NCBI GenBank assembly: GCA_963817435.1
Contig: CAWFNY010000002.1
Coordinates: forward strand, 558,001-622,000
Source: JADJOM01 sp963817435
GTDB lineage: Bacteria > Gemmatimonadota > Gemmatimonadetes > Gemmatimonadales > GWC2-71-9
Direction of reading: 5' to 3'
DNA length: 64,000 bases
This document shows positions 1 to 8,166 of this stretch, in pieces (the stretch's first letter is position 1; the number at the start of each line of letters is the position of its first letter). The position numbers were made by a program, and so were the translations under genes. The notes beneath the pieces were generated by a model that ran no database searches, was not told where the DNA came from, and worked only from the letters and a program-made list of their open reading frames with translations.

Positions 1-1
1 C

Positions 2-625
2 GAAGGCGCGGGCGCCGTGCTGGTGGAAATGGTCTTCCTCGCGGACGTCTACGTCCCCTGCGAAGCCTGCGGCGGTACCCGCTACCGGCGCGAGGTGCTG
101 GACGTGCGCGTCCATGGGTATTCGATCGCCGACGTGCTCAACTTCACCGTCGAGGAAGCGATGCGCCGCTTCCGGCACCAGGCCAGGCTGGGGCAGGCCC
201 TCTGGCACCTGCAGCAGGTGGGACTCGGCTACCTGCGCCTCGGGCAGCCGGCCACGACCCTGTCGGGGGGCGAAGCGCAGCGGCTCAAGATTGCCCGGGA
301 GCTCGCCCAGTCGGGGAAGCGCGGCGGGCGCAAACTCTACATCCTCGACGAACCGACCACGGGCCTTCATCTCGACGATGTCCGCGTGCTGATCCAGGTC
401 CTCGATCGTCTCGTGGACGCGGGACATACCGTGCTGGTGATCGAGCACCATCTCGACGTGATCAAGCGTGCGGACTGGGTGATCGATCTCGGCCCGGAGG
501 CCGGCAGCGGCGGCGGTCGCATCGTGGCGGAGGGCACACCGGAGCAGGTGGCGATGGTCGCGGACTCGCACACCGGACGTTACCTCCGCGAGGTGCTCGC
601 CCCCGGCGCCACGTCCACGCCATGA
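2..625 (+). CDS. uvrA: UvrA, excinuclease ABC subunit A (C-terminal part, cut by window start)
   Basis: This is the C-terminal 207 residues of the UvrA DNA-damage-recognition ATPase of nucleotide excision repair; the frame is open to the window edge. Visible are a CxxC half of the zinc module (CEACGG), the ABC signature LSGGEAQRLKIA, the Walker B segment LYILDEPTTGLH and the H-loop region VIEHHLDVIKRADWVIDLGPE, all typical of the second ABC domain of UvrA. The stop codon overlaps the ATG of the next gene (ATGA), so the two are probably translationally coupled. The identification is secure; nothing can be said about the N-terminal ABC domain, which lies outside. Confidence 0.95.
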   Translation, partial: EGAGAVLVEMVFLADVYVPCEACGGTRYRREVLDVRVHGYSIADVLNFTVEEAMRRFRHQARLGQALWHLQQVGLGYLRLGQPATTLSGGEAQRLKIARELAQSGKRGGRKLYILDEPTTGLHLDDVRVLIQVLDRLVDAGHTVLVIEHHLDVIKRADWVIDLGPEAGSGGGRIVAEGTPEQVAMVADSHTGRYLREVLAPGATSTP

Positions 626-1479
626 CGCGTGGCCGCGCGATCCTCTCCCTCTGGGCGACCTGCCTCATCTGGGGCGCGGCATTTCCGCTGACCAAACTGG
701 CGCTCCAGGATGCCACCCCCATGGCATTCACCGCCGTGCGGTTCCTGCTCGCCACCGCGATCATCGCGCCCGCGCTTCGCCACGCGACCCGGCAGGAATG
801 GCGGGCCGGTGCCGTGCTCGGAGGACTGCTCGCGCTCGGCTTCGCCACCCAGACCATCGGCCTCCAGTGGACGACCGCCAGCCGCTCGGGCTTCATCACG
901 GCACTGTACATCCCCTTCGTGCCGCTGATCGTCCTCGTGGTGTACCGGACGGTTCCTGAACGGCTCGCCGCGCTCGGCCTCGCGGTGGCCCTTGGCGGCA
1001 TGACGCTGCTCACCCGGCCCACGGGACTCGGCGGCGGCATCAACACCGGCGATCTGCTCACCTTGCTCTGTGCGGTCTGCTTTGCCTCACACATGGTTGC
1101 CACCGGCGCCTTTGCCGCACGCTACCCGGTCGAGCGGCTCATGATGACCCAGATCGCCACCGCTGCGGTGCTGACCACGATCGCGACCCCGCTGCTGGAG
1201 CACCCGCACCTGTCGGCGACGCCACTGCTCCTCGGAATGATCGTCTATGAGGCGGTCCTCGCCAGCGTTGTCGCCATCCGGCTGCAGCTTGCTGCACAGC
1301 GTGTCCTCTCTCCGACCTATGCCGCGCTGGTCTATACCCTGGAACCGGTGGTGGCCTCCATGACCAGTCTGGTGGTCCTCGGCGACCGCCTTACACCGGG
1401 ACAGTGGATGGGGGGCGTGCTCATCATCGGCGGCAGCCTGCTTCCCGAGGTCTCACGCCGGGGCTTTACCCGATCTTGA
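622..1479 (+). CDS. EamA-type drug/metabolite transporter
   Basis: The product is a 285-residue integral membrane protein with about ten hydrophobic segments in two repeats, as in the DMT/EamA superfamily. The first repeat opens with LWATCLIWGAAFPLTKLAL and the second ends with the typical LEPVVASMTSLVVLGDRLTPGQWMGGVLIIGGS. The substrate cannot be read from the sequence; family members export amino acids, sugars or metabolites. The ATG overlaps the uvrA stop by 4 nt. No separate promoter is obvious, so it is probably expressed with uvrA. Confidence 0.85.
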   Translation: MTRGRAILSLWATCLIWGAAFPLTKLALQDATPMAFTAVRFLLATAIIAPALRHATRQEWRAGAVLGGLLALGFATQTIGLQWTTASRSGFITALYIPFVPLIVLVVYRTVPERLAALGLAVALGGMTLLTRPTGLGGGINTGDLLTLLCAVCFASHMVATGAFAARYPVERLMMTQIATAAVLTTIATPLLEHPHLSATPLLLGMIVYEAVLASVVAIRLQLAAQRVLSPTYAALVYTLEPVVASMTSLVVLGDRLTPGQWMGGVLIIGGSLLPEVSRRGFTRS

Positions 1480-1564
1480 CGCTTCAAGGGCCTGAGGGTG
1501 ACGCGGTCCGGAGATGTTCGCTCCGTCGCCGTGCAGTTCACCTCTCATCCCCCCGCGAGGAGCC

Positions 1565-2986
1565 ATGTCCCGTATTCTCTCCCTCTGCCTGCTGGCTGGC
1601 AGCGCCACGATCGCCCTGAGCGCCTGCAACTCCGACAGCTCTCCAGTCGCCGCGTCTTCGGCAGCCACTCTCATCGGCGCCGCCGCGCGCACCGTTCAGC
1701 CCGCCCAGGCGACGCTCATGCCCGGCGTCCATGGTGAGATCCAGCCCCTCCTCACCGTCGGAGACACCCTGCCCGACGGCAGCGTCTGGGCGCCCATTCC
1801 GGATGGTCTCGGCGGCTACAGCAGCGGCAGTGACGTCATCATTTATTCCAACCACGAGCTCGCCAGCAGCGGCGTGAAGGACATCAACGGTGTCACGCAG
1901 TTCGCATACTCGCGGGTCTCACGGCTCGTCCTCGATCGCAAGACCCTGGCGGTGAAGGATGCGAGTTATGTCATCAACGGCAGCGAGCAGTACCTGCGGC
2001 TGTGCTCGGCCACCTGGGTCGGCGCCAAGGAAGGCTTCCCCTCGGGCTATTTCTTCACTGGAGAAGAGTCGGTTGGCGGAGTGCACGACGGCGTGCAGCT
2101 GGCGGTGGGCACCGACGGGACCGTGCACGAGCTTCCCTGGATCGGGCGCTTCTCGCACGAAAACCTCACGGCGGTTCCGTACCGGGGCAAGGTGGTGGTG
2201 TTCGGCACCGACGACACCAGCGGCGCCTCTGAGCTCTACATGTACGTCGGGAACTCCGAGGCTGACGTGATCAACGGCACCGGCACGCTCTACGTCTTCA
2301 AGGGTCGTTCGGTGATTCGCTCAGGGGACCTGACGACTGGCGAGGGCATCACCGGCGACTGGACGGAAGTGCCGAACCCTGCCTCACTCTCCTCCGGTGC
2401 GCTGCAGTCGACCGTCAGCGGACTCGGCGCCTTCGCCTTCATCCGTCTCGAGGACAGCGACTACGATCACCGTCCCGACGCCAGGCCCGCACTCTATTTC
2501 GTGGACACCGGCTCGTCGGTCCTCTGCAACGGCACTCCCTGCGACGCCTTCGGTTCCATCTATCGCCTGGACATCAACGCCACCGACCCGGCCGGCCCGG
2601 CTCGTCTCGTGCTGCTCGCCCGCTCCCAGGGAGCGCAGAGCGGCTGGTCCTCGCCCGACAACATCGCCGCTGGGCCGAGGAGCCTGATGCTGCAGGAGGA
2701 TCCGGCCAACGCGACCTTTGCGGGCCAGCGCGCGCCGCAGATCTGGCAGTTCCGCTACACCGGCAGGGGCATCACCAGCGGCCGCCCGATCGTTAAGCTC
2801 ACCAACCCCGCCTGCGATGATGTCGCCGGGACCTGCTGGGAGTCCACCGGGATTATCGACGCCTCGGCCTGGCTCGGTCAGGGTGCGTGGCTCTTCAACG
2901 TGCAGGCGCACACCCTTCCCGCCGCCGGCGCCAGCATTCCGAAGGAGGGGGGCCAGCTGCTGTCACTGCGGATCCGGGGGAGCTGA
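1565..2986 (+). CDS. PhoX/DUF839-like lipoprotein
   Basis: This is a 473-residue predicted lipoprotein. The ATG at 1565 is chosen because GAGGAG stands 2 nt before the CC spacer and because it gives a clean lipoprotein signal peptide ending LSAC; an in-frame upstream ATG at 1514 would bury the signal. The body has the layout of the PhoX alkaline phosphatase / DUF839 family: HGEIQPLLTVGDTLPDG, the FTGEESVGGVHDG segment and later HENLTAVPY followed by an acidic GTDDTSG motif. PhoX enzymes are calcium/iron phosphomonoesterases. I infer family membership from these segments only, so phosphatase activity is not certain. TTGAC at 1476 and GTGAC at 1498 are 22 bp apart, which is at best a degenerate Pho box. 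Confidence 0.6.
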   Translation: MSRILSLCLLAGSATIALSACNSDSSPVAASSAATLIGAAARTVQPAQATLMPGVHGEIQPLLTVGDTLPDGSVWAPIPDGLGGYSSGSDVIIYSNHELASSGVKDINGVTQFAYSRVSRLVLDRKTLAVKDASYVINGSEQYLRLCSATWVGAKEGFPSGYFFTGEESVGGVHDGVQLAVGTDGTVHELPWIGRFSHENLTAVPYRGKVVVFGTDDTSGASELYMYVGNSEADVINGTGTLYVFKGRSVIRSGDLTTGEGITGDWTEVPNPASLSSGALQSTVSGLGAFAFIRLEDSDYDHRPDARPALYFVDTGSSVLCNGTPCDAFGSIYRLDINATDPAGPARLVLLARSQGAQSGWSSPDNIAAGPRSLMLQEDPANATFAGQRAPQIWQFRYTGRGITSGRPIVKLTNPACDDVAGTCWESTGIIDASAWLGQGAWLFNVQAHTLPAAGASIPKEGGQLLSLRIRGS

Positions 2987-3010
2987 ACACCCGCGACCGC
3001 GAGATGAATC

Positions 3011-3038
3011 GGGGGCGGATCCGTGAGGATCCGCCCCC
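3011..3038. terminator. Bidirectional hairpin between convergent genes
   Basis: A perfect 12-bp stem (GGGGGCGGATCC / GGATCCGCCCCC) with a GTGA loop lies between the convergent PhoX-like gene and aroG. There is no long T run on either side, so its efficiency is uncertain. Confidence 0.7.
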
Positions 3039-3064
3039 GAGACGTTCACCCGGCGTGCCGTGTG

Positions 3065-4174
3065 CTAAGCGGTGGCCTGCTTCGTTGCTCGGACCCCACC
3101 GAGCCCCGCGCGGCGCAGGTGCGCATCGGCCTCGAGCAGCATCGCCTCGGTCGTCTCCCAATCGAGACATGCATCCGTGATGGAGACGCCATAGGCCAGC
3201 CCGGCGGCGCCCGGCCCGAGCTGCTGGTTGCCGCCATGGAGATGGCTTTCGACCATCGCCCCCATGATGTCGCGGCTTCCAGCGGCCAGCTGCGCGAGCA
3301 CGTCTGCAAAGACGATGCGCTGCCGGGTGTGGTCCTTGTTCGAGTTGCCATGGCTGCAGTCGATCATCACCCGGGCCGGCAGGCCTCGCGCCCTGCAGAG
3401 CCCAGCGGCCGCAGCGACCGAGGCGCTGTCGTAGTTCGTCCGTCCTCCGCCGCCGCGAAGCACAAGGTGACGCTCGGGGTTCCCCGTGGTATGCACGATC
3501 GCGCCGCGGGCATCGTCGTCCATACCGAGGAAGGTGTGCGGCGTGCCCGCCGCCTGCATCGCGTCGAGGGCCACCTGGAGATTGCCGTCGGTGGTGTTCT
3601 TGAAGCCGACCGGCATCGAAAGGCCGCTCGCCATCTCCCGGTGCGTCTGCGATTCCGCGGTGCGGGCGCCGATCGCCGTCCACGACACGAGGTCGGCGAT
3701 GTACTGGGGCACCACGGGGCCCAGCAGCTCGGTCGCGGCGGGGAGCCCAAGCTCGTTGACGTCGAGCAGCAGCCGCCGCGCGATACGTAGCCCCAGCATC
3801 ATGTCACGGGTGCCATCGAGGTGGGGATCGTTGATGAGCCCCTTCCAGCCGACGGTCGTCCTGGGCTTTTCGAAATACGCGCGCATCACGAGGCAGAGCG
3901 TGTCGGCGACCGTCTCCCGGAGTCCCGCGAGTCGGCGGGCATACTCCAGCGCGGCGAGCGGATCGTGGATCGAGCACGGTCCGACTACGACGAGCAGCCG
4001 GGGATCGTCGCCCGCCAGGATCCGGCGCACGGCAACCCGGCCTTCGAGGACGGTGGAGGCAACCCGTCGGGTGATCGGGAGCTCGGCGAGCAGCGCGCGC
4101 GGCGCTTCCAGCGGCTCGAACCGGGTGACGTGAAGGTTGCTGGTTTCAGGGACGATCGGCTTCATCGACGACAT
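3065..4174 (-). CDS. aroG: 3-deoxy-7-phosphoheptulonate (DAHP) synthase, class I
   Basis: The enzyme condenses phosphoenolpyruvate and erythrose 4-phosphate in the first step of the shikimate pathway. The 369-residue product matches the AroG/F/H class throughout: LVVVGPCSIHDP, the MRAYFEKPRTTVGWKGLINDP segment, GARTAESQTHREMASGLSMP, GFKNTTDG and MIDCSHGNSNKDH, plus the C-terminal ESHL-GNQ and SITDACLDWE motifs. I start at ATG 4174 because GGAG lies 6 nt upstream; a GTG at 4189 in frame would add five residues. The gene stands alone, convergent with the PhoX-like gene and divergent from the glycosylase. The sequence does not show which aromatic amino acid inhibits it. Confidence 0.95.
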   Translation of the reverse strand: MSSMKPIVPETSNLHVTRFEPLEAPRALLAELPITRRVASTVLEGRVAVRRILAGDDPRLLVVVGPCSIHDPLAALEYARRLAGLRETVADTLCLVMRAYFEKPRTTVGWKGLINDPHLDGTRDMMLGLRIARRLLLDVNELGLPAATELLGPVVPQYIADLVSWTAIGARTAESQTHREMASGLSMPVGFKNTTDGNLQVALDAMQAAGTPHTFLGMDDDARGAIVHTTGNPERHLVLRGGGGRTNYDSASVAAAAGLCRARGLPARVMIDCSHGNSNKDHTRQRIVFADVLAQLAAGSRDIMGAMVESHLHGGNQQLGPGAAGLAYGVSITDACLDWETTEAMLLEADAHLRRAGLGGVRATKQATA

Positions 4175-4279
4175 CGGAACTCCAGGCACAAGTCAAACGA
4201 GAGCATAAAGATGCGCACCGGTGACTTGTCGCGCTAGGGCGTCCCGAGTCATAATTTGCGAGCCGGAGGATCCCAGATC

Positions 4280-5179
4280 GTGCCTGAGTTGCCTGATATC
4301 CGGCTGTACCTCTCCGCTCTCGAGCCGAGGATCCTCGGCGCTCAACTGGTCGAGGTCCGGCTCAACAATGCGTTCCTGCTGCGCAGCGTTGCACCTCCGC
4401 CGAGTGCGGTGGAGCATCGGACCGTGCGCGGGCTTCGGCGGATCGGCAAGCGCATCGTGATCGAAGTGGATGGCCAACTGTTTCTGATCTTCCACCTCAT
4501 GATCGCCGGCCGTTTCCAATGGACGCCGCCCGGCGGCAAGACTCCCGGGAAGAGGGCACTCGGGCTCTTCACCTTCACCACGGGCACCCTGGCCCTCACC
4601 GAAGCGGGAACCAAGCGTCGGGCCTCGCTCTACCTGATCGAGGGAGTCGAGGGTCTCGCGGCCTTCGACCGCGGTGGTCTCGACGTCGGAACGGCCACGC
4701 CAGGCGAATTTGCCACTGCGCTGCGCCGGGAGAACCACACGCTCAAGCGAGCCCTGACCGATCCACGAATCATCGATGGCATCGGGAACGCGTATTCCGA
4801 CGAGATTCTGCATCGGGCAGGACTCTCGCCCCTGCAACTCACCAGCCGACTCGATGACGCCTCGATGGCGATCCTGCTGAGGGCCGCGCAAGACGTCCTG
4901 CACGAATGGACTCAGCGCCTGATCGCGGAGAACGGGGATGAGTTCCCGAAGCGGGTCACCGCTTTTCGTGACGGGATGGCGGTGCATGGGCGGTATGGGC
5001 AGCCTTGCCCGGTCTGCGGCAGTCCAGTGCAGCGCATTCGCTACGCCGAGAACGAGACCAACTATTGCGCGACCTGTCAGACCGGGGGGCGCCTGCTCGC
5101 TGACCGTGGGCTGAGTCGCCTGCTCCGCGACGATTGGCCCCGGAGCCTTGAGGAGCTGGAGGAGCGGCTGCACCAATAG
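4280..5179 (+). CDS. mutM: Fpg/Nei-family DNA glycosylase
   Basis: This base-excision-repair glycosylase/AP lyase removes oxidised bases. The start is GTG 4280, preceded by GGAGGA, because it yields the obligatory PELPD N-terminus in which proline 2 is the catalytic nucleophile and glutamate 3 assists; an upstream ATG at 4256 would bury that residue. Conserved elements seen are IGKRIVIE, HLMIAGRF, TEAGTKRRASL, the H2TH segment with DGIGNAYSDEIL, and the C-terminal zinc finger CPVC...CATC. At 299 residues it is somewhat longer than classical MutM (about 270). It could be a Nei-like paralogue with different substrate preference rather than the main MutM. Confidence 0.9.
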   Translation: MPELPDIRLYLSALEPRILGAQLVEVRLNNAFLLRSVAPPPSAVEHRTVRGLRRIGKRIVIEVDGQLFLIFHLMIAGRFQWTPPGGKTPGKRALGLFTFTTGTLALTEAGTKRRASLYLIEGVEGLAAFDRGGLDVGTATPGEFATALRRENHTLKRALTDPRIIDGIGNAYSDEILHRAGLSPLQLTSRLDDASMAILLRAAQDVLHEWTQRLIAENGDEFPKRVTAFRDGMAVHGRYGQPCPVCGSPVQRIRYAENETNYCATCQTGGRLLADRGLSRLLRDDWPRSLEELEERLHQ

Positions 5180-5224
5180 CGAAGCACCGCTGCACCATGA
5201 GAGCCGCCCGTGCCAGAAACGCAA

Positions 5225-5250
5225 ACGGCCCAGGCATGAGCCTGAGCCGT
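5225..5250. terminator. Terminator between mutM and tRNA-Asn
   Basis: An imperfect hairpin (ACGGC-C-CAGGC / GCCTG-A-GCCGT, ATGA loop) sits between the convergent mutM-like gene and the tRNA. On the minus strand it is followed by TTTGCGTTTC, so it can end the tRNA transcript. Confidence 0.6.
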
Positions 5251-5284
5251 GCTCCTGCGACCGCGTCAATTATCAACTGCAAAG

Positions 5285-5357
5285 CTCCCGAGGCAGGACT
5301 CGAACCTGCGACCCGCTGATTAACAGTCAGCTGCTCTACCAACTGAGCTACTCGGGA
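5285..5357 (-). tRNA. tRNA-Asn (anticodon GTT)
   Basis: This is a 73-nt cloverleaf. The acceptor stem TCCCGAG/CTCGGGA is perfect, the anticodon loop reads CTGTTAA (GTT), the T arm has GTTCGAGTC, and the discriminator base is G, as usual for tRNA-Asn. CCA is not encoded. Confidence 0.97.
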
Positions 5358-5366
5358 AGGCGCGAG

Positions 5367-5395
5367 AGGATACAAACAAAGAGTCGATAGATCAA
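5367..5395 (-). promoter_or_regulatory. Promoter of tRNA-Asn
   Basis: On the minus strand a TTGATC -35 box (5390-5395) and a TATCCT -10 box (5367-5372) are separated by 17 bp. The -10 box ends 9 nt before the mature tRNA 5' end, so the 5' leader would be only a few nucleotides. Confidence 0.65.
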
Positions 5396-5765
5396 GCGCG
5401 ATCGGGAGCGATCTCGAAATGACAATTAAGCGACAACGATAAGCCACGTTTAAGACAGTACGATCACATTTTCACGCCGATTCGTCTGACGTCGGCCCAA
5501 ATGACCCGAGTCGGGACGCCTGCTTTCGTCCCTCCCACTCCTCTGATCGAGTTCTGTAAGCGCTTGGTTTACAGTCAATTGCAGCCAATGCGAGCAATTG
5601 CTCACACCGCGACAGCGAGAGTGAACGCTCACATTTGGTTCACTGGTCATTGTGCCCCAAATCCCTGCGTTTTTTCGATGCCACAATGACATCTAAGTCT
5701 TTGTGGAAAATGCTTTTACAAACTCCGGCACTACCGCGGCAACCCCCTCATCTTACCTTCCCCCC
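5396..5765. other. AT-richer intergenic region upstream of holB
   Basis: About 370 bp without a supported gene, visibly lower in GC than its surroundings. It contains the 12-bp perfect palindrome GAGCAATTGCTC (5592-5603); a second CAATTGC lies 19 bp to its left (5577-5583). This could be an operator, but no partner regulator is evident. A GTG at 5703 is in frame with holB and would extend it by 21 residues of unlike composition. Confidence 0.5.
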
Positions 5766-6851
5766 ATGCCATTGCACCCCTTGGTTGGGCACCAAGCTGA
5801 CCGCGACAGGGTCCTCCGGGCCATCCAGGAAGACCGGTTGCCGCAGATGATTCTGCTCACCGGTCCTCAGGGTGTGGGGAAGCAGCGATTCGCCCTCTGG
5901 ATCGCGCAGGCGCTGCTGTGCGAGGGGGGAGCGGAAAGGCCCTGCGGGCGTTGTCGCCCCTGTCTCCAGGTGCTGGGACTCGGCCATCCGGATCTTCACT
6001 GGTTCATGCCGGTCCTCCGGCCGAAGGCGTCGGAGCCGGAGAAGCAGATCGAGGAAGTGGCAGAGACGATGGGGGAGGTAATAGAGGAGCGGCGGAAGCA
6101 CCCGCTCTATCAGCCCCAGGAGGGCCTCGCGGGGCACTTCGTGGCGACCGCGAGACTGCTGCAGCGGCGTGCCGCGCTGACGCCGGCCCAGGGAAGGCGC
6201 AAGATCTTTCTGGTGGGCGAGGCAGAGCGATTGGTCCCCCAGGAGTCCAGTCCGGAGGCAGCGAACGCGCTGCTCAAGCTGCTGGAGGAGCCCGCCCCGG
6301 ATTGTCAGTTCCTGCTCACGACGGTGGATGCGAACCGCCTGCTCCCGACAATCCGGTCGCGGCTGGTTCCGTTGAGACTGGGACGCTTGCCGGATGCGGA
6401 GGTCGAGCGGTTTCTGGCGGAGCACGCGGGGCTGGCTGGCGCGGACCTCCGGCAGCGCGTGACCGCCGCGGGAGGCTCGATCGGACGGGCCGTGGCCCTC
6501 GGTGACGACCAGGCCAAGGCCAATCGGGCCGCCGAGGAGCTGCTGAAGGCGATCACCGGAAGTCCGGAGACGCGAGCCGAGCGGGCACTCAGACAGGGAC
6601 CCTGGGCGGCGCGGGGTGACTTCACTGCGATGCTGGACGCGCTCGCGGACGCCCTGGGCGACGCGGCGCGGGCCGCGAGCGGCCTGAATGCGAGACGGCC
6701 ATTGCCGCAGGTGCTGATGCGCACACGCCCGGTGGGCGCCTTGCTGGCGGCGCAGCACCGGGTCGCTGAGGCTCGCGAGTCCGCTCAGGGCAACATCAAC
6801 CCGCAACTGCTGCTTGCGGTGCTCGCCGATGAGCTTGCGGAGGTGCTGTGA
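5766..6851 (+). CDS. holB: DNA polymerase III subunit delta' (clamp-loader ATPase-like)
   Basis: The protein belongs to the clamp-loader complex that places the sliding clamp on DNA. In the 361-residue product the AAA+ part shows HPLVGHQ at the N-terminus, a Walker A GPQGVGKQ (residues 33-40), a zinc-binding cluster of the CGRCRPC type, a sensor/arginine-finger region with NALLKLLEEPAPDCQFLLTT and IRSRLVPL (SRC-like). I use ATG 5766, since the family normally begins just before the VGHQ motif; no good ribosome site precedes it, and GTG 5703 is the alternative. Its stop overlaps the GTG of moaC. Confidence 0.88.
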   Translation: MPLHPLVGHQADRDRVLRAIQEDRLPQMILLTGPQGVGKQRFALWIAQALLCEGGAERPCGRCRPCLQVLGLGHPDLHWFMPVLRPKASEPEKQIEEVAETMGEVIEERRKHPLYQPQEGLAGHFVATARLLQRRAALTPAQGRRKIFLVGEAERLVPQESSPEAANALLKLLEEPAPDCQFLLTTVDANRLLPTIRSRLVPLRLGRLPDAEVERFLAEHAGLAGADLRQRVTAAGGSIGRAVALGDDQAKANRAAEELLKAITGSPETRAERALRQGPWAARGDFTAMLDALADALGDAARAASGLNARRPLPQVLMRTRPVGALLAAQHRVAEARESAQGNINPQLLLAVLADELAEVL

Positions 6852-7327
6852 GTTTGAGCCATGTGGACGGAACTGGCCGGGCCCGAATGGTGGACGTCGC
6901 GGACAAACCCGTCAGCCGCCGGACGGCCATCGCGCAGGGGTGGGTCCGAATGAGCCGGGAGGCCTTCGACCTGGTCCGCGAGAATGCAGTCGCGAAGGGC
7001 GATGTACTGCGCATCGCCGAGGTGGCAGGCACGATGGGGGGCAAGCGGACGGGAGAATTGATCCCGCTCTGCCACCCGCTCCCTCTCGACGCGATTCGGG
7101 TCGAATGTGAGGCGGATGCCTCGCTGCCAGGGGTGAAGGTCACGGCCGTGACGATCGCGACCGGCCGGACCGGCGTCGAAATGGAAGCTCTGACCGCGGT
7201 ATCCATCGCCTGTCTCACCGTGTACGACATGGTGAAGGCGGTGGACCGTGACATGGTGGTAGAAGGCATCCGGTTGCTCGAGAAGACCGGTGGTACCAGG
7301 GGGGATTGGCGGCGAGAAGAGCGGTAG
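6848..7327 (+). CDS. moaC: Cyclic pyranopterin monophosphate synthase MoaC
   Basis: MoaC acts with MoaA to convert GTP-derived 3',8-cH2GTP to cyclic pyranopterin monophosphate in molybdenum-cofactor synthesis. The 159-residue product has the full family signature: MVDVADKPVSRRTAIA, AGTMGGKRTGELIPLCHPLPLD, TGRTGVEMEALTAVSIACLTVYDMVKAVD and a C-terminal LLEKTGGTRGDW. The lysine and acidic residues of the active site in KTGG and DMVK are present. It starts at a GTG inside the holB stop (GTGA overlap), so it depends on holB transcription; no other moa gene is in the window. Confidence 0.95.
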   Translation: MSLSHVDGTGRARMVDVADKPVSRRTAIAQGWVRMSREAFDLVRENAVAKGDVLRIAEVAGTMGGKRTGELIPLCHPLPLDAIRVECEADASLPGVKVTAVTIATGRTGVEMEALTAVSIACLTVYDMVKAVDRDMVVEGIRLLEKTGGTRGDWRREER

Positions 7328-7386
7328 TGGATGTCGAGTCGCTCGGTGGGGCCGTCGCTCATCCGGACCCGAAGACAGGAGGACCT

Positions 7387-8079
7387 ATGCACATTGAAGA
7401 ACCCGATCCTTACGGCCGTACCCGCTGGACGCGCAGGCTCCTCGCCAGAGGTGCCGCGCTGCTGGCCGCGGTGCTCATGGTGAGCGCCCTGGCCGGCTCC
7501 AGTTCCGGGGCACGGGCCGCCGAGGAGGCCCCTCCTCCAAGCCTGAGCATGGTGGCGGATGAGGTGCGTGCCTTGAGCCGGCGGCTCGAGACGACGCGGG
7601 GTGAGCTGGCCATCGCCAAGGCTCAGGTGGATCGTGCCAATGCGGTGATCCGGTATTCCGGGCTCTATCAGATTCCGGCTGACCTCGCGGCGGCGATCTA
7701 CGACGTGGCCCTGAGCGAGGGCATCGATGCCGGCGTCGCCTTCCGGCTCGTGAAGGTCGAGAGCAATTTCCGCCCGCGGGCGCTCTCGGAGAAGGGGGCG
7801 TTCGGCTATACCCAGATCCAGGCCGCGACCGCTCGCTTCTATGAGCCCGGGCTGGCGACGGAGCAGCTGTACGAGCGCGACGTCAATCTGCGTCTGGGGT
7901 TTCGATTCCTGAAGGACCTCACCCGCCGGTATGGCGGGGACATCGAACTGGCGCTGGTGGCCTACAACCGCGGGCCGGCCCGGGTCGAGGAAATCCTGCT
8001 GCAGGGCGGAGACCCGTCGAATGGCTATGCGGAGGCGGTGCTCAAGGGCACCAGTCACGACACCGCTGGCAAGCCGTGA
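7387..8079 (+). CDS. Secreted lytic transglycosylase (SLT domain)
   Basis: This is a 230-residue exported murein hydrolase. ATG 7387 is chosen for the AGGAGG at 7377-7382; the resulting protein has a basic stretch then a hydrophobic signal (LLARGAALLAAVLMVSALAG). A short coiled-coil-like region (about residues 50-75) precedes the SLT domain, where VKVESNFRPRALSEKGAFGYTQ carries the catalytic glutamate and VAYNRGPARVEEI the conserved AYNxG motif. It would cleave glycan strands of peptidoglycan with formation of 1,6-anhydromuramic ends. No LysM or other wall-binding domain is visible. Confidence 0.85.
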   Translation: MHIEEPDPYGRTRWTRRLLARGAALLAAVLMVSALAGSSSGARAAEEAPPPSLSMVADEVRALSRRLETTRGELAIAKAQVDRANAVIRYSGLYQIPADLAAAIYDVALSEGIDAGVAFRLVKVESNFRPRALSEKGAFGYTQIQAATARFYEPGLATEQLYERDVNLRLGFRFLKDLTRRYGGDIELALVAYNRGPARVEEILLQGGDPSNGYAEAVLKGTSHDTAGKP

Positions 8080-8111
8080 TGCACTGACCTGCTGACGGCT
8101 CACCACAACAC

Positions 8112-8147
8112 AACGGCGGGCCGGGTCTTGTGACCCGGCCCGCCGTT
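8112..8147. terminator. Strong bidirectional terminator hairpin
   Basis: A perfect 16-bp stem (AACGGCGGGCCGGGTC and its complement) with a TTGT loop lies between two convergent transglycosylase genes. Confidence 0.8.
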
Positions 8148-8166
8148 CTCATTCCGCCCGAAACGT

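Noticed and set aside
1476..1502. Pho box before the PhoX-like gene
   Set aside because: TTGAC and GTGAC are 22 bp apart but the middle unit (AGGGC) does not fit, so the evidence is too weak.
2895..3683. Minus-strand 262-codon frame overlapping the aroG 3' end
   Set aside because: Different frame from aroG, Arg/Gly/His-rich, no domain; a shadow frame.
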